Assembly: GCF_029910095.1 (NCBI RefSeq)
Contig: NZ_CP094526.1
Location: 744,001-808,000, forward strand
Source of the DNA: Bradyrhizobium sp. ISRA464
GTDB taxonomy: Bacteria > Pseudomonadota > Alphaproteobacteria > Rhizobiales > Xanthobacteraceae
DNA: 64,000 nt
Direction: 5' to 3'
Shown here: in pieces, positions 48,163 to 57,191 of the stretch
Numbering within the stretch: the first letter of the stretch is position 1
Layout of the letters: every line of letters starts with the position of its first letter
Notes under the pieces: model-generated
The model's input: the letters and a program-made list of their open reading frames with translations, nothing else
The model's database searches: none
What the model was told of the DNA's origin: nothing
Translations under genes and position numbers: made by a program

Positions 48163-49368
48163 ATGAGACGAGTTTTGGCCGGCGTGCTGGCCTGTGTGCT
48201 TGCGATTTCGGCGAATCCGTCGATGGCGCAGGACAAGCCTCCGCTGAAACTCGGCGGCATCCTCGACATGTCGAGCCTCTATGCCGATATCACCGGCTCC
48301 GGCAGTGAAACTGCCGCCAAGATGGCGGTGGAGGATTTCGGCGGCGAGGTGCTCGGCCGCAAGATCGAGGTCGTCGTCGCCGATCATCTCAACAAGGCCG
48401 ATCTCGCCGCCAACATCGCCCGCGACATGATCGACAACCAGCACGTCGAGATGATCTTCGACGTCGCGGCGTCCGCGACTGCGCTCGCCGCTGCCGAGAT
48501 CGCGAAAGCGCGCGGCAAGATCATCATCTTCAACGGGCCCGGCTCGATCCGCCTCTCCAACGAGGCCTGCGGCCCCTACACCGTGCACTACGTGTTCGAC
48601 ACCTTCGCGCAGGCCAACGTCACCGGACTTGCCGCGGTGAAATCCGGCCTCGACACCTGGTTCTTCCTGACCGCGGACTATGCCTTCGGCCAGGACCTGG
48701 AGAAGGACACCTCCAACGTGGTGGTGAAGTCCGGCGGCAAGGTGCTGGGCAGCGTGCGGCATCCGATCAACACCTCGGATTTCTCGTCCTTCCTGCTGCA
48801 GGCGCAGGCCTCGAAGGCCAAGGTGATCGGGCTCGCCAATGCCGGCGGCGACACCATCAACGCGATCAAGCAGGCCGCGGAGTTCGGCATCACCAAGGGC
48901 GGCCAGAAGCTGTCGCCGCTGCTTGCCTTCGTGACCGACATCGACAGCGTCGGGCTCGAGACCGCGCAGGGCCTGCTGCTTGCCGAAGCCTTCTATTGGG
49001 ACCTCAACGACGACACCCGCGCGTTCTCGAAGCGCTTCATGGAACGCACCAAGCGGGTGCCGACCTCGGCGCAGGCTGGCGTCTACTCCTCCGTGCTGCA
49101 TTACCTGCAGGCGGTGAAGGCCGCGGGCACTACCGATTCGGCTGCGGTCATGAAGCTGATGAAGGAGACCCCGATCAACGACATGTTCGCCAAGAACGGC
49201 AAGATCCGCGAGGACGGCCGCATGGTGCACGACATGTACCTGTTCGAGGTCAAGAAGCCGTCGGAATCGAAAGGGCGCTGGGACGACTACAAACTGCTCG
49301 CGACCGTGCCGGGCGACCAGGCCTTCCAGCCGCTCGCAGACTCGCGCTGTCCGCTGGTGAAGAAATGA
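48163..49368 (+). CDS. ABC transporter substrate-binding protein, orphan, of the catabolic cluster
   Basis: A 401-residue periplasmic binding protein. A Sec signal (LAGVLACVLAISANPSMAQ) precedes LKLGGILDMSSLYADITGSG, then VVADHLNKADLAANIARDMI and a C-terminal tail ending CPLVKK. It is a close paralogue of the protein at 60512-61726, whose tail ends CPLLKK; both have the DYAFG and AFYWDL motifs. The ATG at 48163 follows AAGGGAGGC; the longer frame to 47725 is in the neighbouring nuclease gene on the other strand and is rejected. Downstream come an enoyl-CoA hydratase, VOC and CoA ligase genes, so it probably collects the substrate of that pathway. No permease is present. Confidence 0.92.
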   Translation: MRRVLAGVLACVLAISANPSMAQDKPPLKLGGILDMSSLYADITGSGSETAAKMAVEDFGGEVLGRKIEVVVADHLNKADLAANIARDMIDNQHVEMIFDVAASATALAAAEIAKARGKIIIFNGPGSIRLSNEACGPYTVHYVFDTFAQANVTGLAAVKSGLDTWFFLTADYAFGQDLEKDTSNVVVKSGGKVLGSVRHPINTSDFSSFLLQAQASKAKVIGLANAGGDTINAIKQAAEFGITKGGQKLSPLLAFVTDIDSVGLETAQGLLLAEAFYWDLNDDTRAFSKRFMERTKRVPTSAQAGVYSSVLHYLQAVKAAGTTDSAAVMKLMKETPINDMFAKNGKIREDGRMVHDMYLFEVKKPSESKGRWDDYKLLATVPGDQAFQPLADSRCPLVKK

Positions 49369-49379
49369 CAAGGTTCGGC

Positions 49380-49464
49380 CGTCATTGCGAGGAGCGTTAG
49401 CGACGAAGCAATCCATGCTTCCGCGGATGCGGACGTGGATTGCTTCGCTTCGCTCGCAATGACG
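49380..49464. repeat. Intergenic palindromic repeat, family E
   Basis: An 85-bp inverted repeat: CGTCATTGCGAGGAGCGTTA and GAAGCAATCC in the left arm, and GGATTGCTTCGCTTCGCTCG with CAATGAC in the right arm, separated by a short unique loop. Confidence 0.8.
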
Positions 49465-49514
49465 GCGCGGAGGTGGTTCCCGCTAATACCAACAACAACG
49501 AAAGGCAAAACGCC

Positions 49515-50309
49515 ATGAGCGACAATCAGATGGTTCTCCAATCCCTCGACCAGGGCCTGCTCACGATCACGATGAACCGGCCTGAGCGGCGCAACGCGCT
49601 CAATCCCGACATGACGCGCGGGCTGGTGGACGCCGCGCGGCGCGCGCAGGACGATCCCGACGTGCGCGCGGTGCTGATCAAGGGTGCCGGCGGCACCTTC
49701 TGCGTCGGCGGCGACGTCAAGTCGATGGCGGAGGGCCGCGCGCCGCTTCCGTTCGAGACCAAGATGGCGAACCTGCGCCGCGGCATGGAGGTCTCGCGCA
49801 TCCTGCACCAGATGCCGAAGCCGGTGGTGGCGCAGCTCGATGGCGCGGCGGCCGGTGCCGGGCTTTCGATCGCGCTGTCCTGTGATCTCCGCGTCGCCAG
49901 CGCGTCTTGCAAGATCACGACCGCCTTCGCCAAGGTCGGCTTCTCCGGCGATTACGGCGGCACCTATTTCCTCACCAAGATGCTCGGCAGCGCCAAGGCG
50001 CGCGAGCTCTATCTGATGTCGCCGGTGCTGTCGGCGCAGGAGGCCCTGGGTCTCGGCATGGTGAGCAAGGTGATGCCCGATGCCGAAATCGATGCGGCGG
50101 CGCTCGAGCTGGCGCGGTCGCTGGCGCAGGGGCCGTCGGTCGCGCTCGGCTACATCAAGCGCAACATCAACAATGCCGAGACGATGACGCTGGAAGCCTG
50201 CTTCGACGGCGAGGCGATCCATCACTCGCGTGCCGGCGAGACCGCCGACCACAAGGAAGCGGCCAAGGCCTTCGTCGAGAAGCGCAAGCCCACCTTCCAG
50301 GGGCAGTAA
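49515..50309 (+). CDS. Enoyl-CoA hydratase/isomerase family protein
   Basis: A 264-residue crotonase-fold enzyme. It has LTITMNRPERRNALNPDM at the start, the oxyanion-hole segment GAGGTFCVGGDVKSM and the GAAAGAGLSIALSCDLRVAS segment. The first catalytic Glu position of typical hydratases (near residue 120) is occupied by other residues (FSGDYGGTYFL region), so an isomerase or hydrolase reaction is possible. The ATG at 49515 follows an AACAACAACGAAAGGC leader. It is 4 nt upstream of the VOC gene and likely cotranscribed. Confidence 0.9.
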   Translation: MSDNQMVLQSLDQGLLTITMNRPERRNALNPDMTRGLVDAARRAQDDPDVRAVLIKGAGGTFCVGGDVKSMAEGRAPLPFETKMANLRRGMEVSRILHQMPKPVVAQLDGAAAGAGLSIALSCDLRVASASCKITTAFAKVGFSGDYGGTYFLTKMLGSAKARELYLMSPVLSAQEALGLGMVSKVMPDAEIDAAALELARSLAQGPSVALGYIKRNINNAETMTLEACFDGEAIHHSRAGETADHKEAAKAFVEKRKPTFQGQ

Positions 50310-50312
50310 GCG

Positions 50313-51062
50313 ATGGCCGACTACATGCGGCTGCGGCAGATCTGCCTGGTTGCGCCGCAGCTCGAGCCCGTGATCTCGGACATCTCCGCGATCATGGGCC
50401 TCAATGTCTGTTACCGTGACGGTAACGTGGCGAAGTACGGCCTGGAGAATGCGCTGCTGCCGGTCGACACTATCCTCCTCGAGGTGGTCGCGCCATTCCA
50501 GCCGGACACGGCGGCCGGGCGCTTCATCGAGAAGACCGGCGGCCGCGGCGGCTACATGGCGATCTTCGCTTGCGAAGATCCCGACGTGCGCGGTGCCAAG
50601 GCCAATGCGATGGGCGTGCGCACCGCCAACGTGATCACGCACGCGCCCTATCACGGCGTGCAATTGCACCCGCGCGACTGTCGCGCTGCCTTCATCGAGT
50701 TCAATCACACCGACGGCAGCGACGACATTCTCGGTCCGTATCCGCCCGCCGGCCCGGACTGGCAGAAGTCGATCCGCAAGGACACGACTCTGGCGCTGAC
50801 CGAGGTCGAGATGCAGAGCCCCGAGCCGCAGGCATTGGCGGAGCATTGGGGCAGGATCATCGGCATCCCCGCGACCGGCACGACGCTGAAGCTGCCGAAC
50901 AGCGCCTTCCGGTTCGTCAAGGGCGACAGCGAGATCATGAGCGGATTGACGTTCAAGGTCGCGAACAGGGCGAAGGTGCTGGATGCGGCGAAGGCGAGGG
51001 GCTGCGCGGTGTCGGGCGATGAGTTCTTGCTCTGCGGTGTGACGTTCAAGCTGACGGCATGA
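50313..51062 (+). CDS. VOC superfamily protein (glyoxalase-like)
   Basis: A 249-residue protein with two vicinal-oxygen-chelate-type halves: MRLRQICLVAPQLEPVISDI in the first and LALTEVEMQSPEPQALAEHW in the second. Such proteins include glyoxalases, extradiol dioxygenases and CoA epimerases; metal ligands cannot be assigned with certainty. It is directly downstream of the enoyl-CoA hydratase gene (3-nt gap). A role as epimerase or lactonase-like helper in the acyl-CoA pathway is inference. Confidence 0.8.
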   Translation: MADYMRLRQICLVAPQLEPVISDISAIMGLNVCYRDGNVAKYGLENALLPVDTILLEVVAPFQPDTAAGRFIEKTGGRGGYMAIFACEDPDVRGAKANAMGVRTANVITHAPYHGVQLHPRDCRAAFIEFNHTDGSDDILGPYPPAGPDWQKSIRKDTTLALTEVEMQSPEPQALAEHWGRIIGIPATGTTLKLPNSAFRFVKGDSEIMSGLTFKVANRAKVLDAAKARGCAVSGDEFLLCGVTFKLTA

Positions 51063-51067
51063 CATTC

Positions 51068-51190
51068 GTAGCCCGGATGGAGCCAACGGGTCGCGCGAAC
51101 GCGCGCCCGATGACAGGCTCCGCGAAATCCGGGGCCGCGCTCTCCGCGGTTGGACTGTTCCCGGATTGCGCTGCGCTTCATCCGGGCTAC
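51068..51190. repeat. Intergenic palindromic repeat, family A (copy 3)
   Basis: Starts GTAGCCCGGATGGAGCCAAC and ends CTTCATCCGGGCTAC, about 90% identical to 45520-45643, including the GGTCGCGCGAACGCGCGCCC core. It is followed at once by a family F repeat. Confidence 0.85.
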
Positions 51191-51201
51191 GCATCTACGA
51201 C

Positions 51202-51327
51202 CCGTCATCCCCGCGAAAAGGCTTCGCCTTTGTCGCTGGAGGAGCACGTAGCGCGTCTCGAAGGATCACGGCCCGGCCGTGGCCGTCCATCCTTCGAGGC
51301 TCGCTTCGCGAGCGCCTCAAGATGACG
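51202..51327. repeat. Intergenic palindromic repeat, family F (copy 2)
   Basis: Begins CCGTCATCCCCGCGAAAAGG and ends GCGCCTCAAGATGACGG. It shares TTGTCGCTGGAGGAG and the GTAGCGCGTCTCGAAGGAT type block with 29261-29431. Confidence 0.7.
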
Positions 51328-51391
51328 GGGGAAGATTGAGCTGATGGCAGCGATCCAATATCGTGAGCACAACAATAATCGGAACGCTCCC

Positions 51392-53506
51392 ATGCCGCAT
51401 CCGCTCGATTCCTTCTTCGCACCAAAGAGCATCGCGCTGATCGGCGCCTCGCGCGATCACGAGAAGATTCCGGGGCGGTTGCTCGCGATGTTGCGCAAGA
51501 ACGGCTATCCGGGGAACCTCTATCCGATCAATCCGAACTATGACGAGATCGACGGGCTAAAATGCTTCAAGTCGATCGCCGACATCGGCGCGCCGATCGA
51601 TCTTGCCGTTATCGTCATTCCTGCCCGCACGGTGTTGGCGGCGCTGGAACAGTGCGCGGCCGTGGGCGTCAAGAACGCCGTCATCATCTCCTCCGGCTTT
51701 GCCGAGGAGGGCGGCGACCGCGCGGCGATGCAGGATGCGATCGTGGCGTTGGCGCGGAAGACCGGCATGCGGATCTCCGGCCCGAACGCCGAAGGCTTCT
51801 ACAGTCAGGTGCAGAAGGTCGCCGCGACCTTCAGCCCGACCGTCGACGTCAAGCCGGATGCGCCGGCGCTCGTTGCGAGCAAGCGGCGGATCGGCATCGT
51901 CGCACAGAGCGGCGGCATCGGCTTTGCGATCTATCACCGCGCCAAGGCGCTGGGCATCGCGCTCAGCTACGTCGTCAGCGCCGGCAATGAGAGCGATCTC
52001 GGCGCCGGCGAGTTCCTCGACTACATGGTGCAGGATGCATCCACCGACGTGATCCTGCTGTTCATCGAGGGCATCCGTGACGTCGACAAGTTTATGGCCG
52101 CTGCAAAGCGAGCGGCGGAGCTCAGGAAACCCGTGATCGTGACCAAGGTCGGCCGCTCCGGCGCCGGCGAGCGCGCGGCCGCCTCGCACACCGCGAGCAT
52201 GGCCGGATGGTCAGCGGCCTATGACGCGGTGTTCGCCAAATACGGCTTCATCGTCTCCAACGATCTCGACGAAGCCGTCACGATCGCCGCGGTGCTGGCG
52301 ACCAATCCGCTGCCGAAGGGCGATCGCGTTGCGGTGCTGACCGTCTCCGGCGGCGCCGGCATCTGGGGTGCCGACACCGTGTCGATGCAAGGCCTGCGCG
52401 TGCCCGAGCTCTCGGCTGATGTCCAGGGCCAGATCAAGCAGTGGATGCCGTCCTATGGCGCGGCGGGCAATCCGGTCGACGTGACCGCGCAGGGCGTCTC
52501 CAGCGGCGGCCTGCAGAACAGCATCGAGCTGTTCGACGCGTCCGATGAAGTCGACGCGACGCTGGTCGTGCTGTCGCTGTCGAGCGAGACGCGGATGCCG
52601 TTCAAGGAGGCCGAGCTGAAGCCTGTGATCGCAGCGCAGCGGAAGCCGGTGGTGTTCTATTCCTACACGCTGCCGTCGCAATTTGCGCGGCAGGAGCTCG
52701 CAAAGTCCGGCGTTGTGGTGCTCTCGGGGCTGACGCATGTCGGCGTCGCGATGCGGCGTCTCGCCGACTATGCGAAGTTCAGACTGGCGCCCGAGGTGGA
52801 AAGCGCGGCGTCGCCGCCGCGCGATCTTTCGGCGCATTTGAGATCGAAGACGCTGTCCGAATTCGACAGCAAGTCGCTGCTGCGCGCGGCCAGCATCGCG
52901 CTACCGCACGAGGTACTGGTCACCGAGCGCGACGGGCTCGACGCCGCGATCGCGCAGGCTGGATTTCCGCTTGTGATGAAGATCCAGTCGCCCGACATCC
53001 CGCACAAGAGCGAGGTCGGCGGTGTCCGCGTCAACATCAGGGCCAAGGGTGAGGCATTCACGGCCTATCGCGACATGCTGGAGAGCGTGCAGCAGCATCG
53101 GCCGCAGGCCGCGATCCAGGGCGTGCTGGTCGGGCCGATGGCGAAGAGGGGCGTCGAGATCATTGTCGGCACCATGATCGACAAGACGTTCGGGGCGATG
53201 GTGATGGTCGGACTCGGCGGCGTCACGACCGAACTGTTCAAGGATGTGGTCTACCGTCCGGCGCCGGTGAGCGCGGCGGAGGCGTCGGCGATGCTGGAGA
53301 CGCTGAAGGCCGTGCCGCTGCTGCAAGGATTCCGGGGCGCGCCGAAGGCGGACGTCGCGACGCTAGCGCGATTGATCTCGGAGATATCGCTGTTGGCAGC
53401 ACGGCACGCAGGCGACATCGCGGAGATCGAGGTCAATCCGGTGCTGGTGCACCCCGAAGGGCAGGGCGTCACCATCGTCGATGCGCTGGTGGTGCCGAGA
53501 AAGTAG
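51392..53506 (+). CDS. NDP-forming acyl-CoA synthetase (acetate-CoA ligase family)
   Basis: A 704-residue fusion of the alpha and beta parts of an ADP-forming acyl-CoA synthetase. Residues about 1-130 form a CoA-binding Rossmann domain (SFFAPKSIALIGASRDHEKI), about 140-460 are succinyl-CoA-ligase-like domains with the phosphohistidine region (AASHTASMAGW), and the C-terminal part is an ATP-grasp domain (PLVMKIQSPDIPHKSEVGGV). It activates a carboxylic acid to its CoA ester with ATP to ADP. The ATG at 51392 follows a leader similar to that of the hydratase gene; ATG 51344 is also in frame with a GGGGGAAG site upstream, so the start is uncertain. Confidence 0.9.
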   Translation: MPHPLDSFFAPKSIALIGASRDHEKIPGRLLAMLRKNGYPGNLYPINPNYDEIDGLKCFKSIADIGAPIDLAVIVIPARTVLAALEQCAAVGVKNAVIISSGFAEEGGDRAAMQDAIVALARKTGMRISGPNAEGFYSQVQKVAATFSPTVDVKPDAPALVASKRRIGIVAQSGGIGFAIYHRAKALGIALSYVVSAGNESDLGAGEFLDYMVQDASTDVILLFIEGIRDVDKFMAAAKRAAELRKPVIVTKVGRSGAGERAAASHTASMAGWSAAYDAVFAKYGFIVSNDLDEAVTIAAVLATNPLPKGDRVAVLTVSGGAGIWGADTVSMQGLRVPELSADVQGQIKQWMPSYGAAGNPVDVTAQGVSSGGLQNSIELFDASDEVDATLVVLSLSSETRMPFKEAELKPVIAAQRKPVVFYSYTLPSQFARQELAKSGVVVLSGLTHVGVAMRRLADYAKFRLAPEVESAASPPRDLSAHLRSKTLSEFDSKSLLRAASIALPHEVLVTERDGLDAAIAQAGFPLVMKIQSPDIPHKSEVGGVRVNIRAKGEAFTAYRDMLESVQQHRPQAAIQGVLVGPMAKRGVEIIVGTMIDKTFGAMVMVGLGGVTTELFKDVVYRPAPVSAAEASAMLETLKAVPLLQGFRGAPKADVATLARLISEISLLAARHAGDIAEIEVNPVLVHPEGQGVTIVDALVVPRK

Positions 53507-53622
53507 TGACTTTCCCCTCACGTCGCCCCGGCGAAGGCCGGGGCCCATAACCACCGAATTGAATTGTGAGAGAGGCCGACGCCGCTTGTACCCTTTCCGC
53601 GGGCCGCGGCGTATGGGTCCCG

Positions 53623-53632
53623 GCCTTCGCCC
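53623..53632. repeat. IS4 target site duplication, left copy
   Basis: GGCCTTCGCC precedes the IS end and is repeated at 54966-54975; 10 bp lies within the 9-13 bp typical of the IS4 family. Confidence 0.88.
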
Positions 53633-54965
53633 ATAGGCGCTAAAATAGGATTTGCGCGTTGGATTTGCTTGTGATTCCAAGATGGGATGAGGCACGAATC
53701 GCTTGTGAACGAAGACTGGGCGCGTGTTGTTGCGCGGCTTGGCGGGGCCGATGCTCTCGGGGTCAGCGCCCGCGAGACGAAGGCGTTTGTCCGCCCGCGA
53801 GAGATTAGCAATGCGGTCGATTTGCTGCGTCTGATCCTGGCGTACTGTCTCGGCGAGAGGGGTCTGCGGTTGACGACGGCATGGGCAACCTCGGTGGGCC
53901 TTGTCGATATCTCCAACGTGGCTCTGTTGTATCGCTTGCGTCAATGCGGGGATTGGCTGGCGCGCCTGGTAGGCCAAGCGCTTGTGAGCGGTGCACCGAA
54001 GGCGAGCCGCGGTCGCCTGATCCGCATTGTTGACGCCACGACGGTCCCCAAGGCTGGGACGAGCGGCAGGAACAAGAACGCGGTGTGGCGTGTCCACAGT
54101 GCGTTCGATCTTCCGCGGGAGCGTTTTGGTCACTTCGAATTGACTGATGAGCGCGGGGGCGAGACGCTGGATCGGATACCGGCGGTTGCCGGCGAAATCC
54201 GTCTTGCCGATCGCGCCTATCTGCAGCCCGAGCGCATGGCACGTCTGCTCGATGCCGGTGCGGACTTCGTGATCCGGTCCGGCTGGAAGAGTGCGCGTTG
54301 GCTTGATGCCGAAGGTGGTCTGGTTGATCTCACGGCCGAACTGCGCAAAGCCACGGCAGGCGGCATGATCGATCGGCCGATCTGGATAAAACGCAGGTCT
54401 GGCGTGCCGCTCGCCATGCGTCTGGTTGCGATCAGGAAGCCGGCGCAAGCTGCCGCGGCTGCGCGACGCAAGGCACGCCGGACCGCACAAAAGGGAGGCC
54501 ATCAGCTCTCCAGGCAAACACTGGACGCCGCAGATTGGGTGATCCTGGTGACCTCACTCAAACCAAAGGACTTCACGACTGCCGACATTTTCGCCCTCTA
54601 TCGGCTACGATGGCGCATCGAGCTCGGCTTCAAGCGGCTGAAAAGCTTGATTGGCCTGAAGGGGCCGCCCGGAACTGACGAGCGATCCGCCAGACCCCAT
54701 ATCCTTGCCCATCTGCTGATCATTCTTCTGCTCGAGCCGCTCGTCGACGAACTCGAGGACTCTCCCCGCTTGGCCGACGCCGCCTGACCCGCCCAGGGGC
54801 GTGGCGTCTCCTGCACCAGCTCGTCGCTTCGCTACGGCAAGCCATCATTCCCCAGCCCGCAATCGCTTGCCTCCGCAGACTCCGCTCCACGCTCCGGCGG
54901 CACCTCCGCGAGCCGCCCAGACACAAGCGTCGCTATCAAGCAATCCAACTATCTTAGCGCCTATG
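53633..54965 (+). mobile_element. IS4-family insertion sequence, apparently intact
   Basis: A 1333-bp element bounded by inverted repeats: the left end is CATAGGCGCTAAAATAG and the right end, read inward, CATAGGCGCTAAGATAG (16 of 17 identical). A 10-bp direct repeat flanks it. It contains a single full-length transposase gene. The near-perfect ends and duplication suggest recent transposition. Confidence 0.92.
53687..54787 (+). CDS. IS4 family transposase
   Basis: A 366-residue DDE transposase. The first catalytic Asp is in LIRIVDATTVPK, the second in EIRLADRAYLQPE and the Glu in YRLRWRIELGFKRLKSL, which is the YREK signature (Y-x2-R-x3-E-x6-K) of IS4 elements. No frameshift or stop is present. 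It would cut and paste the element bounded by the repeats at 53633 and 54965. Confidence 0.95.
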   Translation: MRHESLVNEDWARVVARLGGADALGVSARETKAFVRPREISNAVDLLRLILAYCLGERGLRLTTAWATSVGLVDISNVALLYRLRQCGDWLARLVGQALVSGAPKASRGRLIRIVDATTVPKAGTSGRNKNAVWRVHSAFDLPRERFGHFELTDERGGETLDRIPAVAGEIRLADRAYLQPERMARLLDAGADFVIRSGWKSARWLDAEGGLVDLTAELRKATAGGMIDRPIWIKRRSGVPLAMRLVAIRKPAQAAAAARRKARRTAQKGGHQLSRQTLDAADWVILVTSLKPKDFTTADIFALYRLRWRIELGFKRLKSLIGLKGPPGTDERSARPHILAHLLIILLLEPLVDELEDSPRLADAA

Positions 54966-54975
54966 GGCCTTCGCC
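54966..54975. repeat. IS4 target site duplication, right copy
   Basis: GGCCTTCGCC immediately after the right inverted repeat, identical to 53623-53632. Confidence 0.88.
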
Positions 54976-55009
54976 GGGACACCGTGTTGAGGGAGCCGCG
55001 TTTGCGCGC

Positions 55010-55810
55010 TTACCGCCCCTTGAAGTTGGCGATGCGGCGCTCGGCGGTTGCCTTGACGCCTTCCTTGAAGTCCTCGGTGGCGCGCAGCTTGGTCTGTTCG
55101 ACCAGCTCGTGGTTGGTCGCGGCGAGCACGCGGTCGGCGAGGCCGGCACGCATCGTGGCACGGGTGGACACGAGCCCGAGCGGCGAGCATTCGGCGATCT
55201 CCTGCGCCAGCTTCATCGCGGCAGCCCGCACCTGGTCCTGCGGCACCAGCACGTTGGCGAGGCCCCAGCGATAGGCTTCCTCGCCCGTGACGCGGCGGCT
55301 GGTGTAGAACATCAGCTCGGCATTGTTCTTGCCGATCAGCTCCGGCAGCGTCGCGGTGAGGCCGAAACCGGGATGGAAGCCGAGCTTGGTGAAGTTCGCC
55401 GAGAAGCGCGTCTCGGGGCAGGCGACGCGGAAGTCGGCCGAGACGGCAAGCCCGAGCCCGCCGCCGATCGCGGCGCCGTGCACGGCGGCGACGATCGGCT
55501 TCTTGTTGCGGAAGATGCGCACCGCCTGAACGTAGAGATGGTTGATCGGCAGGTTCGAGGCCGGATCGCTCTTGGCGCGCTCCTCCTGCTCCTGGCGGGC
55601 CGGGTCGCCGAAATTGGCGCCGGCGCAGAACGCCTTGCCTTGCGCTGCGAGCACCGAAGCACGGATCTCGATATTGTTGTCGAACTCCTCCAGCGCATCG
55701 GCGATCTGGTTGATCAGCGAGACGTCGAAGAAGTTCAGCGGCGGCTTGCGGATTTCGATCAGGCCGACATGGCCGTGGGTTTCGACGCCGATATCAGTGT
55801 ACTTGGTCAT
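55010..55810 (-). CDS. Enoyl-CoA hydratase/isomerase, last gene of the catabolic operon
   Basis: A 266-residue crotonase-fold protein. It has VGLIEIRKPPLNFFDVSLIN, the oxyanion-hole segment AAQGKAFCAGANFGD and AAVHGAAIGGGLGLAVSADF. It belongs to the acyl-CoA degradation operon that runs from 63370 down to 55010. It is separated from the acyl-CoA dehydrogenase gene by a family D repeat (55853-55968). It would hydrate or isomerise the unsaturated CoA ester formed by the dehydrogenases. Confidence 0.92.
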   Translation of the reverse strand: MTKYTDIGVETHGHVGLIEIRKPPLNFFDVSLINQIADALEEFDNNIEIRASVLAAQGKAFCAGANFGDPARQEQEERAKSDPASNLPINHLYVQAVRIFRNKKPIVAAVHGAAIGGGLGLAVSADFRVACPETRFSANFTKLGFHPGFGLTATLPELIGKNNAELMFYTSRRVTGEEAYRWGLANVLVPQDQVRAAAMKLAQEIAECSPLGLVSTRATMRAGLADRVLAATNHELVEQTKLRATEDFKEGVKATAERRIANFKGR

Positions 55811-55852
55811 CTGTTGTCTCCGTAAGGCTTCAATCTCTCGGCGCAGAGATCT

Positions 55853-55968
55853 TCACCTCTCCCAAGGGGAGAGGTCGATTTGCGCCAGCAAATCGGGTGA
55901 GGGGGTGTGCTCTCTCGATGGACCGTGATCCCTCACCCGGCGCTGCGCGCCGACCTCTCCCTGAGAGG
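55853..55968. repeat. Intergenic palindromic repeat, family D (copy 2)
   Basis: Begins CACCTCTCCCAAGGGGAGAG with inner GATTTGCGCCAGCAAATCGG and ends CCGACCTCTCCCTGAGAGGT. It is related to the longer element at 35034-35205. It is located inside the catabolic operon, between two minus-strand genes. Confidence 0.8.
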
Positions 55969-56007
55969 TGAAGTGCGCAGGCGGTGAGATCGTCGGTGCC
56001 ATCGGCG

Positions 56008-57168
56008 TTAGCGCAGGCCCAGTCCGCGGGCGATGATGCCGCGCAGCACCTCGGTGGTGCCGCCCTGGATCGTCAGCTTGGGCGCGGTCTTGATGGCGAA
56101 ATCGAGCTGCTTTTCCAGCGTCTCGCGATTGGTGGCGGTCTCCTCGACGAAGGCCGCAAGATCACGGACGCGATGCGGCAGCTGCTGCTCCCACACCGTG
56201 CCGATGTCCTTCACGATCGAGGCTTCGACCACCGGCTCCTTGCCGGCCTGCAACATGCCGGCGACCGACACCGACATGCGGCGCATGGTGTGCACCTGCG
56301 CCACCAGGCGTCCGATGCCTTCCGCGCTGCGGGTGTCCGGAGTCTTGCCGACGGCACGCACCAGCTCGGTCAGCACATAGTAGGTTTCGAGGAAGCGCTC
56401 GGGGCCGCTGCGCTCATAGGCGAGCTCGCTGGTCGCCTGCTTCCAGGCGCCGTCGATCTCACCCAGCACATGATCGTCGGGCACGAAGTAGTCGGTGAAC
56501 ACCACCTCGTTGAATTCGCGCTGTCCGGTAATCTGGCCGATCGGGTTCACCTGGATTCCCGGCTGCTTCATCTTGACCAGGAACTGGGTCAGGCCGTGGC
56601 GCCGGTTCTCCTTGGTCGGCGGCGAGGTGCGGAACAGCGCGATCATGTAATCGGCAATGTGCGCCGACGAGGTCCAGATCTTGGTGCCGTTGATCAGATA
56701 GCCGCCGTCGGTCTTGGTCGCGCGCGTCTTTGCCGCGAACAGGTCCGAGCCGGAGTTCGGCTCGCTCATGCCGATGGCGAAGCAGAGCTCGCCGCGGCAG
56801 ATCCGCGGCAGGATGTCCATCTTGATGTGCTCGGGCGCGTATTTGAGCAGGACCGGGCCGCTCTGGCGGTCGGCGACGAAGAAGCGCCGGGTCGGCGCGT
56901 TCGCCACCCGCATCTCCTCGGTGACCACATAGCGTTCGAGGAACGAGCGTTCCTGGCCGCCATATTTCTTCGGCCAGGTCATGCCGAGCCAACCCTTGGC
57001 GCCGACGCGGCGGGAGAACTCGGGCGCGTCATTGTCCTCGCGGTTGGGTGCGTGGGGATCGAAGGTGCCGGCGGCGATTTCCTCGGCGAGGAAGGCGCGC
57101 ACCTCCTTGCGGAGCTGCTCGCACTTTTCCGGCAGGCGGATCGGATCGAAACGAAGGGCTGCGGTCAT
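56008..57168 (-). CDS. Acyl-CoA dehydrogenase (large-type subunit)
   Basis: A 386-residue FAD-dependent acyl-CoA dehydrogenase. It has the flavin/substrate loop FAIGMSEPNSGSDLFAAKTR and the NGTKIWTSSAHIADYMIALF strand. It ends with the IQGGTTEVLRGIIARGLGL segment typical of the family. It lies directly next to a second, shorter dehydrogenase gene (23-nt gap), like heteromeric alpha2beta2 dehydrogenases (for example ChsE1-ChsE2 or PimC-PimD). Confidence 0.92.
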   Translation of the reverse strand: MTAALRFDPIRLPEKCEQLRKEVRAFLAEEIAAGTFDPHAPNREDNDAPEFSRRVGAKGWLGMTWPKKYGGQERSFLERYVVTEEMRVANAPTRRFFVADRQSGPVLLKYAPEHIKMDILPRICRGELCFAIGMSEPNSGSDLFAAKTRATKTDGGYLINGTKIWTSSAHIADYMIALFRTSPPTKENRRHGLTQFLVKMKQPGIQVNPIGQITGQREFNEVVFTDYFVPDDHVLGEIDGAWKQATSELAYERSGPERFLETYYVLTELVRAVGKTPDTRSAEGIGRLVAQVHTMRRMSVSVAGMLQAGKEPVVEASIVKDIGTVWEQQLPHRVRDLAAFVEETATNRETLEKQLDFAIKTAPKLTIQGGTTEVLRGIIARGLGLR

Positions 57169-57191
57169 GTGATGTCTCTAATGTCCGGATC

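Larger units (their letters stand above)
53521..54984. repeat. Intergenic palindromic repeat, family B (copy 3), split by an IS
   Basis: The left part 53521-53632 starts CGTCGCCCCGGCGAAGGCCG and contains CCCATAACCACCG and TATGGGTCCCGGCCTTCGCC. The right part resumes at 54966-54984 with GGCCTTCGCCGGGACACCG. Removing the IS and one copy of the 10-bp duplication restores the end of the element, CCCGGCCTTCGCCGGGAC. Confidence 0.85.

Noticed and set aside
55853..55968. Possible terminator between the dehydrogenase and hydratase genes
   Set aside because: The hairpin belongs to the family D intergenic repeat and lacks a T-tract, so it was recorded as a repeat.
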